Origin: Akebia trifoliata
Lineage: Eukaryota; Streptophyta; Magnoliopsida; Ranunculales; Lardizabalaceae
Reading direction: 5' to 3'
Assembly: GCA_017979445.1 (NCBI GenBank)
Contig: CM030711.1
Span: 6,231,221-6,295,220, forward strand
Length of the DNA: 64,000 nucleotides
In this document: positions 47,287 to 55,868 of the stretch, one piece after another
Layout: each line of letters opens with the position of its first letter
How positions within the stretch are numbered: position 1 is the first letter of the stretch
Made by a program: the position numbers and the translations under genes
Notes under the pieces: generated by a model
The model's input: the letters and a program-made list of their open reading frames with translations, nothing else
Databases searched by the model: none
What the model was told of the DNA's origin: nothing

Positions 47287-48454
47287 CTGCAAATGAGAGC
47301 AGCATAAACAGAGGGGAAAAAATAAGGCAACTCAAACCCAAAAAGATCATCCTTGACATTATTTGTAACAAAACCAAGCATATTCCATTCAGAAAACCGT
47401 CCACTCTGTTAGAAGAGATCATCGTATTGTTTTAGTGTATCATTTATTAATTACAATTTTCAACGTCAACTTTTCATTTTCTTCTTTTTCTTTCTTATGT
47501 GATAATTACACCACCAAGAAAGCATCCCAAGGGAATAACCAGAATAACCATCTTCTTCCTCCTTAAGGCACTCTTCGTCTTCTTCCTCCTCAGTTACTTT
47601 GGATGCATGACGACCCCTGAAAAGATAAAGAAGAAAGAGGCATTTAAATCAATGGAAAATGAAATGCAGACAACAAAATCATTAAACCATGCACTAAATG
47701 ATTATGCCATATTCATTTAAGTAAAACGATATGACCAATTTAATACACTTAAAGAGTGCAAAAAGAGAAGTGTCTAGGAGTTCATGAATATTTTTAAAAA
47801 GTCTCCACTCAATATCCCTATTCTACAAGGAATGTCAAGTGTAGAACAACCTATGGTGACAGGTTCTACCCTACATCTCAAATATTTGCACAGGAACTAG
47901 TTGAGATCTAGATAACCCATCAAGCAAGGCCCAATTAACAAAACATTTAAGCATTCAAACTATTCCAATGTGCCTAGAAAGCAACCAAGAATACACTAAA
48001 TAACCCTATGCAAGGAACACTCTGCTAATAAGAGAATCATACACCATATCATACAAGCAATTAAAAAATTACCTTTTTGTAGTGATGGATCAATTTCTTT
48101 ATGTTACACCATGTGTCCCAACATGTAGTTCTAGAGATTCCCAATTGAAAAAGATTCGGCCATTTAAGGTAATGGACATACGTAGCTCTTAACAAATCCT
48201 AAATGAAACTACTCAATTCAACTATTGAAAATAAAGGTACCTTGGTGTCAAATGAACACAAGAAAGAGACTAAACGCAGGGATACTAACAAAATGGAGCG
48301 TCGGTGAATCGCCTCCTTGAGCATTACAGGGTGGCGTGGAATATGGAACAAATGTGAACATCATTTTGTGCAAATCAATACAATACAAGGTTTCCATTGT
48401 CCATAAGCCAACAGAAGTTGGAAGAGAAATCTTAATCTGAAATATATTAAGCAC

Positions 48455-48736
48455 CTTTGTTTTGCATTTTGCATCTGCAAATGTTTCGGCAAGCTGAGCT
48501 GCATCTGTATTAGATGTGACCCTTACACAAAGTCAAACAAAATTAAATGTGAGAAACATGAATCCGAAAGTGGAAATTATTTAAAGTCAGTCAAAAATTT
48601 ATCCAATCTGAATTATATTCACCTCCTATAATCACAAGCCCATCTAAATTTAATGCTTGGCATGCATCCAATGTAGCTTTCACTTGCTCACTCATTTTTA
48701 TCTGATCCTTTGTTCTACCCAACATGTCATAACCAC
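48455..48736 (-). pseudogene. PFP alpha-subunit exons (captured): pyrophosphate-fructose-6-phosphate phosphotransferase
   Basis: Two minus-strand exons. 48736-48623 encodes [19 protein letters not shown], then [15 protein letters not shown]. 48521-48455 encodes VTSNTDAAQLAETFADAKC and then KTKV. Together they match the substrate/PPi-binding core of the regulatory alpha subunit (family pattern [13 protein letters not shown]...[22 protein letters not shown]), not the beta subunit (GGDDSN). Borders are near-consensus (GGAG|GTGAAT, TGTAAG|GG, AAG|GTGCTT), but the join is off by one base, which suggests decay. PFP catalyses the reversible PPi-dependent step between Fru-6-P and Fru-1,6-P2 in the cytosol. 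This piece covers only a small part of the protein. Confidence 0.85.
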
Positions 48737-49604
48737 CTTCACAAGCAAGAAGACAAGAATAATCAAAGTAAGTTATACCTTGAATAGCTTGAGTCCAAAA
48801 GGTTGCTTACAAACTTGATCCTCAAAGAAATAAATGGCTAAGCCAAGCATGGGAAAGATAATTGGTGTTCATGACAAAATACGGGAGGAATAGATAAAAA
48901 CATGAGATTGTAATGGTGTTCATGACAGAACTGACATGATTATCATCCAAAGAAAGTACCACATGTGTGCTTTCTCTACTAAATTGATCCATAGTGCTAC
49001 AATGAAATATGATAGGAATTCTAATTTATCTATTTATAGTATAAATTGAAAGATTTGGTAGTTCAAAAAGCAATAAAACTGAAACTGAAATCATGAAATG
49101 ATGTAGATATCCAAGGATGCCCAATTTAATCTTGTAGTTCTGACTCAACCATAATGGTTATATGTTTGGCAAAAAATCCAGTTAAAAAACAAGAAGAAAT
49201 GTAATCAGATTCAATGACAATGAATTGAGAAAGAGAACTATGGGGAAAATAATTATAACTGACATGAGCATGGTAAAAGTTAAGTTATAGACACTACACT
49301 TGGATGCTAGTTACATATGTTTCTCAATTCAAAAAGAACCATACAAAATATGCAACCTCTGAATAAAATAATAAACAAAAAAGGAAAAAATAAATTCAGA
49401 AAGAAAAATAGAAGCACAACAAGCATCAGGTCATTATATCAATACTTTAGCTATCTAAACAGTAATCTAAGAAAGGAAAGGAAAAAAATGTGAAAACCAG
49501 AACAAAGCCCCAAATACTAAAGTATGATTCTATCTCTTTTTACTAATTGAAAACAATCAAACCAGATATAAAGCTCCACCAATAGAAAAATAAGCAAATC
49601 AGAC

Positions 49605-49990
49605 CTTAAAACCAATCCGAGTGCGCAAGCCCTAGATCTGATTTCAGCTTAAGATTCGTAGATTTGAGATACATCTTGGAGCGAGTTCACAAACCCTAGA
49701 TCTTGGATGCTGCGGACAGAGAGTGCATGCGAGAGACAAATACAAAGACAGAGATCGAGAGAGTGAGAGATCGAGAGTGAGAGTGAGAGATCGAAAGCAA
49801 GAGCGAGAGTGAGAGATCGAAAGTGAGAGCGAAAGATCGAGTGTGATCGAGAGAGAGAGAGAGACAGAGAACGAGAGCGAGAGCGAGAACGAGAGAATCT
49901 GATCGAGCGATTTGAGAGAGAGAGAGAGAGAGATGAGTGCGAGAGACAGATACCGATACCGATTGAACTGTGAGAGAGAGAGAGAGAGAT
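49605..49990 (-). promoter_or_regulatory. 5'-UTR-like exon and GA-rich promoter region inside the CACTA element
   Basis: Reading leftward: a (GA)n/GATC-rich block (49990-49720), then about 115 bp with UTR character (ctagggtttgtgaac) ending in a donor-like TTTAAG|GTCTGA at 49605. It could start a minus-strand transcript through the PFP and ISWI fragments. Inference only. Confidence 0.4.
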
Positions 49991-50247
49991 TTGATAGAGT
50001 ATACTTGATATATGGTTAATAATTTATATGTGTGTAGAAACGACGGTTAGATGACTGCTATAAACTGTCGCAATTAACGACAGCCTTTAGCAGTCGTTTT
50101 TAGCGTAATCGTGCAGTCGCAAAACACGGAATATGACGTAGTGTTGGGTGGGTCAGGTACAGTGTTAACCCAACCCATTCTTTGATAATTTATATTCTAA
50201 TCATTTTTATCAGATTTATCTTGAATAAATGAAAGAATGAGAGAGGT

Positions 50248-50336
50248 TTAATTTTTTTTACTAATGCCACACCAATTATGTGCAATTTTTTGGTGATTTA
50301 TATAGGAATTGGTGTGGCAATAGTAGTTCTCTTAAT
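50248..50336. mobile_element. Small hairpin MITE in U6
   Basis: Inverted arms TACTAATGCCACACCAATT / AATTGGTGTGGCAATAGTA. TTAAT flanks it at 50248-50252 and 50332-50336. U2 has the empty site (ggtttaatcataatgg at about 15681). Confidence 0.75.
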
Positions 50337-51647
50337 CATAATGGTTGTTTAGAACATTATTATTATTTAATTTTCTTTAAGGGCATTTTAGATATGACCT
50401 CCCACATGTTGGTGAATATTTGAGATTTGAGATTTGTGTTTTGAAACTGATGTTATGCCTCATGACCTTGGGTCCTTTCTTACGGACTAATAAAGGTTGA
50501 CCTAAATGCGCCCATCTTTAATCTCTTAGTAAAAAAAATCTATCAATCAAACTCTTCCACCTCAATAATTAATTATTTTTATTTAATTTATTCAACTTTG
50601 TCTTCAATCCTGATTTATCTACCCAAAATTCCATCGTCTTATACTTCAAAAATTTATCTTTCTTCATCTCGATTATTGAATCACCAATCCTGATTTTTTA
50701 TTAGTCCAACAAAGTTCCATCCACAAGGTTAGTGGGTGCAACAAGTGTTCTACAATCTAAGAGAATTACATTCCATCCTAAAAGAGATGTGGGATATCAT
50801 ACATAATCAAAAAAATAATAATGTAATTTTATGCGTAACTTTGAGGTCATGGGTTCATGTCTAGTTTACCCATAAAAAGAAATAATAATAATATTTTAAA
50901 CGTAACTTTTGATTCAAAAGTTCATTTGACAATTATTATATGTGCATTTTGAATATTTTAAAAAGTTATTTACTAAATAGATATTAACCATAAAAAAAGT
51001 AGAAAGTTAACTACTTTTTGCAAAGCGTCAAATTTGTCGCATTTAAACAAACAAAGCAACAAATTCACTACTTTTGCAGAAGTAATGAAATCATTATTGA
51101 AAGTGACAAATTTATCACTATATAGTTCTTAAAATACCCAAAATGCATATACGAGTGACGAAATGAACATTCAAATCGAAAGTTACACTTTGATTTGGAA
51201 TTGGATTGAATTTTATCGCTTTTAAATGAAAAAAAATGCAACAAACTCATCATTTTTGGGGGGAAAAGTAGCAAATTTGCCTCCTGCCATTGAAGAAAGC
51301 AACACATTTGTCTTTTTTTTATCGTCAAAATCCAAACCATTCTTAATCAAAATGTAATTTTGTGGGGATTTGATCCAAGGTTTTGAATATGGACAGTTAT
51401 CCAACTCCACAGAATTCCGAAATTTAAAATTAAAATTCAAGGGTAAAAAATAACAATTTTTTCTTATTTTTCAAAGTAGATAGAATTTTATAATTGGATC
51501 ATTTTTTTTTTTTGGATGCCACGTGGTAAGCTCAACAACCTTTAGTAAGAATTGAAATCTTACTAATTATTAAGGCTAGTTAGACTCATTTTGGTATCCA
51601 AATCCTCACAACAAACCCAGATGTGGCCCACTGGTTTTAAACCAATT

Positions 51648-51794
51648 GGTCAGTTGACCATTGACCGTCAAACACCACCCACACCACAAAATAATTCCAT
51701 AATTTTCTCAAATAGAATTACTACTTCTTAACAACTTAAATCCCTCTCACTATATATACTATACAAGTCCTATATATTTTCCTAAGAGAGAGAA
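51648..51794 (+). promoter_or_regulatory. Copy 6 promoter: W-box cluster, TATA, minimal GA
   Basis: W-box cluster 51648-51673, TATATATA 51751-51758. The GA tract is reduced to about 8 bp. The cluster is unchanged despite the unit's divergence. Confidence 0.6.
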
Positions 51795-52428
51795 ATGGGC
51801 GTATAAATCTGTGAAAGTGATTCTAATGTGCATAGTTCTACTAACATGCGTAGGCCTTCATGAAGCATACAATAACCCGCGCGTTTGCTTTGAAAATTGC
51901 ATGGTAAATTGTCCGAAAAGCTATTTTAAAAACCTTTTATGCCGCTGGAAGTGTGGATATAAGACCTGCGACGGTAAGCTCAATCAGCTCTACTAGTTCC
52001 ATAAATTGATGAAAAATCAAGGGTTTTTAGGTCATTTTTTCATTTACTATATAAGAGAAGACTTAGGTCAAGGGGGCATGTCGACCATTGTTAAAACATA
52101 AAAGAACACAATCGAAGCTGGAAAAGTATCTCTTAAATTTCAAATTCAATTCCAATGATAACAAATTTCAATTCAAAACAGTAGTAAAAAAGTATCTCTT
52201 TTAAATTTCAAATTCGATTGCAAATGTAAAAAAATTATCTTTTTAAATTCTTAAAATATCTACATTCCAATAAAAATAAAATATTAAAATCTTATAATTT
52301 ATCCCTACAGCATTGAAACATGTTTTTAAAGTTTGAATAACTAGATGACATATTTGTTCTTTTTTTTTGTTGTTGTTTGCAGATTTGAATAATGGTGGCT
52401 TTACGGCCAGGAGAACACCAAGGACTAG
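51795..52428 (+). pseudogene. Secreted cysteine-rich peptide, copy 6 (frameshift after start; short intron)
   Basis: The ATG at 51795 is followed by an extra C (ATGGGCGTATAA against ATGGGGTATAAA), which gives a stop at codon 4. The next ATG in the family frame is 51826, inside the signal peptide (MCIVLLTCVGLHEAYN), and would leave a truncated leader. The core is VCFENCMVNC, nine residues, CRWKCGYKTC, so the last gap is four residues, not three. Donor GACG|GTAAGC at 51974, intron only 409 bp, exon 2 from 52383. Exon 2 lacks one T (ggctttacgg) compared with the duplicate after the gap, so the tail is also shifted. Either indel could be an assembly error, because the repeated copy has the longer T-run. 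Confidence 0.65.
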
Positions 52429-52639
52429 ACTCCACATGCAGCATTGAAGGAGAGATGTACAAATAAAATGTATATTTCAATTTGACAGAAATATATGATA
52501 AATAATAATTCCTATTCTCTTAATTTCCTGTTACTAGTAAGTTTTTAACCAAACGATGGAACGTCGAAATATCGAATCATGAAAAGTTCACTTTCTTTAA
52601 GATGTTTCACACCTCTATAAAATAGATTGAGATTTGTGG

Positions 52640-52945
52640 ACTCATGAAGTCTTAACAGGAAGTTCGATGAACAATTTATTATTACTTGGTAACCATTGGG
52701 AAATCTCTTGCAAATCTCTTTTGTGGGGTTGATTGTTTACAATAAAAATTTTCATTGTGATTTTGGAAATGTTTGCGGTACTTTTGTGCTCCAAATCATT
52801 GTTGGAATTTCTGAAGAAGTTAAGTGATCCATGCAATGCAAATCATTTGTATTGTGTAATCCTTTCCTCAAGAGATGGATTTCACTCTCGAGTAGTTTCC
52901 TTAAGTTGCTACTGGTATTGACTTTTGGCTCTGATACCATTTGAT
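52640..52945 (-). mobile_element. LTR-retrotransposon remnant with initiator-Met primer-binding site
   Basis: The minus strand reads TGGTATCAGAGC (52939-52928), the standard plant primer-binding site for initiator tRNA-Met, two bases after ...CGTATCA, as expected of an LTR 3' edge. No gag/pol seen. It recurs in the post-gap duplicate (54255-54266) with one change. Confidence 0.5.
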
Positions 52946-53034
52946 ACGAATCTAAACCAATGCGCACCTAAGTCCTTATGTCGTGAAGTTTTTTGTTAAA
53001 TACCATTTGATTGTGCAAATGATTCAAAGTAATT

Positions 53035-53134
53035 NNNNNNNNNNNNNNNNNNNNNNNNNNNNNNNNNNNNNNNNNNNNNNNNNNNNNNNNNNNNNNNNNN
53101 NNNNNNNNNNNNNNNNNNNNNNNNNNNNNNNNNN
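53035..53134. other. Assembly gap, exactly 100 N
   Basis: Fixed-length gap placeholder, so the true size is unknown. Confidence 0.99.
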
Positions 53135-54365
53135 TCTAATGTGCATAGTTCTACTAACATGCGTAGGCCTTCATGAAGCATACAATAACCCGCGCGTTTG
53201 CTTTGAAAATTGCATAGTAAATTGTCCGAAAAGCTATTTTAAAAACCTTTTATGCCGCTGGAAGTGTGGATATAAGACCTGCGACGGTAAGCTCAATCAG
53301 CTCTACTAGTTCCATAAATTGATGAAAAATCAAGGGTTTTTAGGTCATTTTTTCATTTACTATATAAGAGAAGACTTAGGTCAAGGGGGCATGTCGACCA
53401 TTGTTAAAACATAAAAGAACACAATCGAATGCTGAAAAAGTATCTCTTAAATTTCAAATTCAATTCCAATGATAACAAATTTCAATTCAAAACGAGTAGT
53501 AAAAAAGTATCTCTTTTAAATTTCAAATTCGATTGCAAATGTAAAAAAATTATCTTTTTAAATTCTTAAAATATCTACATTCCAATAAAAATAAAAATAA
53601 AAATAAAATCTTATAATTTATCCCTACAGCATTGAAACATGTTTTTAAAGTTTGAATAACTAGATGACATATTTGTTCTTTTTTTTTGTTGTTGTTTGCA
53701 GATTTGAATAATGGTGGCTTTTACGGCCAGGAGAACACCAAGGACTAGACTCCACATGCAGCATTGAAGGAGAGATGTACAAATAAAATGTATATTTCAA
53801 TTTTGACAGAAATATATGATAAATAATAATTCCTATTCTCTTAATTTCCTGTTACTAGTAAGTTCTTTTAACCAAACAATGGAACGTCGAAATATCGAAT
53901 CATGAAAAGTTCACTTTCTTTAAGATGTTTCACACCTCTATAAAATAGATTGAGATTTGTGGACTCATGAAGTCTTAACAGGAAGTTCAATGAACAATTT
54001 ATTATTACTTGGTAACCATTGGGAAATCTCTTGCAAATCTTCTTTTGTGCTTGGTTGATTTTTACAATAAAAATTTTCATTGTGATTTTGGAAATGATTT
54101 GCGGTACTTTTTGTGCTCCAAATCATTTGTTGGAATTTCTGAAGAAGTTAAGTGATCCATGCAATGCAAATCATTTGTATTGTGTAATCCTTTCCTCAAG
54201 AGATGGATTTCACTCTCGAGTAGTTTCCTTAAGTTGCTACTGGTATTGACTTTTGGCTCTAATACCATTTGATACGAATCTAACCAATGCGCGCCTAAGT
54301 CCTTATGTCGTGAAGTTTTTGTTAAATACCATTTGATTGTGCAAAATGATTCGACAAAGTAATTT
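53135..54365 (+). repeat. Repeat of 51822-53034 after the gap, probable unmerged contig overlap
   Basis: Matches 51822-53034 base for base except scattered single-base indels in runs. It begins mid-exon at tctaatgtgc and ends where the left contig stops (caaagtaatt), then continues into unique sequence. It includes a copy of peptide exon 1 (53135-53286), a 415-bp intron and exon 2 (53702-53748, tail DLNNGGFYGQENTKD). Read as a second view of copy 6, it shows an intact second exon. I do not count it as a seventh gene. Confidence 0.8.
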
Positions 54366-54525
54366 GGGCATGTTTTGTTTGCTTTAGTTAATCTAAAAAA
54401 ATGGTTGCAACTAAAGAAAGAGATTCCCTCATCTTCTTCCCCTTTCTACTAATCAACCACAAAAATAATTTTAAACTTTAAACAAGGAATATATCCCAAA
54501 TGAATCAAATAAAGATTACTCATTC

Positions 54526-54793
54526 AAAAACTATAAAAACACCAAAGAGTTGGCCTAGTGGCAAGCCGAGCCTTGATAAGCTGCTCAAGAAGGGTAGGTC
54601 AAGTGCTCAAAAACCCCACGAAGCAATGTATTAGTCGGGGCCATCATTCAGAGTCTGATTGACCCTTGACTCAACCAGTTGCACGTAGGACTTTCCAAGG
54701 GGGTGGTGCATGTGGCCGTGGGATTAGTCTCACCCAAAGGGTGGGAATGGATACCCACGATAAGCCAAAAAATAATAATAAAAAACTATAAAA
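54526..54793 (+). mobile_element. Independent SINE insertion of the same family
   Basis: Body 54539-54780 flanked by AAAAACTATAAAA at 54526-54538 and 54781-54793. Box A-like GTTGGCCTAGTGGCAAG, box B-like aagtgctcaaaaacccc, tail aaaaaataataataa. It is diverged from the intronic SINEs and at a different site. Confidence 0.8.
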
Positions 54794-55417
54794 GAATTAT
54801 CAAGAGAAATAAATTTCCAAACAAACCCAAATTTTAAGGTCATAACTTGTCGTGACAACAAACATCTGCCTCATATAGTTAGCGAGATATGGGATTTATC
54901 CCTCCCACCATGGAAAGTTGTGGGGACATATTCTCTAGTGCAGTTGTGCCTAGGCCTATATATCATCTCTCTAGGTACTTGTTTTCAAGTCTTTTCTTCC
55001 TACCTTAATCCACATTATTTCATTATGGACATCCATCATCCTTAGACAACCCTTAACCCTAAACAAAGCAGTTTCACAAGTTCTATAGCCACTTATACGT
55101 GTATTTCGTAGCTATATATACGTAAATCCTGGATGTGATATGCGGAACACCTAATCATTTTTCACATTAAAAAGGAAATTTTTAACACTACAAGAGTTTC
55201 TATATCATGTTATACGACATGGGTAAAGGCCCCTACTCACACAAGAAATATGAAAAGCCTCATTTCATGAATAATCCTGATAATTGATCAACCCTAATCA
55301 ATAGAACACCATGTCTAAAAACCCTAATAGGTATTATAACAACAGGAATATAAAGAAGATTACTTCTTAACAGAGTTTAAAAGGAACAAAAGTTAAAAAT
55401 GAGAAACTCACAACCAT
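54794..55417. other. Intergenic, no gene recognised
   Basis: AT-rich. Probably contains the 3' UTR of the prefoldin gene near its right end (55300-55417). Nothing else identified. Confidence 0.4.
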
Positions 55418-55864
55418 TCATTGTTCTGCGCCAGAGGGACCCACAAGAACCCCCTGAGCAGACCCTTCCTTCCTGTTGGCGTCATCCTTCACCTCACCAT
55501 CAGATTTTTTAATCCTAATTTTGTATTTTGCCTCAAACTCGGCAATTTCCTTTTTCTTCCTTTCTAAAGCCTCATTTAGCCGAGAAATCACTTCTTCGAG
55601 ACCCTCTTTGTTACGGTGGACCGCAGGAAGGACTTCCTTGATGGTTCGCTCCACTAACACGCCACCTATCATCCGGTAGCATCGTCTGGATGGATCGAGC
55701 GGCTGTATTGCTCCAATAACCAACGAGTGCTCGCTCACTTCCATTTCTAGTTCTGTAATCTTCGAGTAAAGTTGGTTGATTTCGGACCTCATGGTACCAT
55801 ATAAGTTGGCGATTCCTTGCTCGTTCATTGGTTCCTTGCCATCACCTCCAGCTTTATTGCTCAT
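55418..55864 (-). CDS. PFD2: Prefoldin subunit 2
   Basis: Prefoldin is the cytosolic six-subunit chaperone that passes unfolded actin and tubulin to the CCT chaperonin. Subunit 2 is a beta-type subunit. This 148-residue frame is full length for plants. It has an N-terminal helix (about 16-50: RSEINQLYSKITELEMEVSE), the conserved turn/beta-hairpin segment (about 54-83: AIQPLDPSRRCYRMIGGVLV, ERTIKEVLP), a second helix (about 84-118: KEGLEEVISRLNEALERKKK) and a C-terminus with QGVLVGP. The CDS is in one piece. The start at 55864 lies four bases after an acceptor-like ATTTAG (AG at 55869-55870), so a 5'-UTR intron is likely, with the first exon at about 58368-58480. No damage seen. It is the only clearly intact housekeeping gene here. 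Confidence 0.95.
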   Translation of the reverse strand: MSNKAGGDGKEPMNEQGIANLYGTMRSEINQLYSKITELEMEVSEHSLVIGAIQPLDPSRRCYRMIGGVLVERTIKEVLPAVHRNKEGLEEVISRLNEALERKKKEIAEFEAKYKIRIKKSDGEVKDDANRKEGSAQGVLVGPSGAEQ

Positions 55865-55868
55865 GATT

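Larger units (their letters stand above)
45926..50143. mobile_element. CACTA-type transposon carrying captured gene exons, 4.2 kb
   Basis: Left end CACTATGTCATATTGCGG. Right end ...atatgacgTAGTG, reverse complement CACTACGTCATATTCCG. Similarity continues for about 100 bp inside (GACTGCTAAAGGnTGTCG, GCGACAGTTT). No transposase frame. The interior holds minus-strand exons of an ISWI remodeller and of PFP alpha, and a GA-rich, 5'-UTR-like block at its right side, so it is a Pack-type element. The flanks (taa / ttg) do not match. About 700 bp of unit sequence is missing beyond the insertion, which can explain this. Confidence 0.75.
50144..53034 (+). repeat. Array unit 6 (U6)
   Basis: Most diverged unit. 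Its left part matches U2 (15571-15700 and 17242-17900) without the 1.5-kb insertion. It carries copy 6 with a short intron. Ends at the N-gap. Confidence 0.75.

Noticed and set aside
46943..47422. 159-residue minus-strand protein
   Set aside because: It runs through an intron, a captured ISWI exon and LTR-like sequence. Only 30 codons are real coding sequence.
48248..48454. Further PFP alpha exon after 48455
   Set aside because: The frame stays open (SLPTSVGLWTMETLYCI...) but does not resemble the protein beyond the donor AAG|GTGCTT. Treated as intron.
51811..51996. Copy 6 starting at GTG (51811)
   Set aside because: GTG is not a normal start in plants. The family start at 51795 is frameshifted instead.
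53135..53748. Seventh peptide gene
   Set aside because: It repeats copy 6 up to the contig end beside a 100-N gap, so it is counted as a probable assembly overlap.
9040..54365. CRISPR-like or satellite array
   Set aside because: The repeat units are 5-9 kb and gene-bearing, with nested transposons. This is a segmental tandem array.
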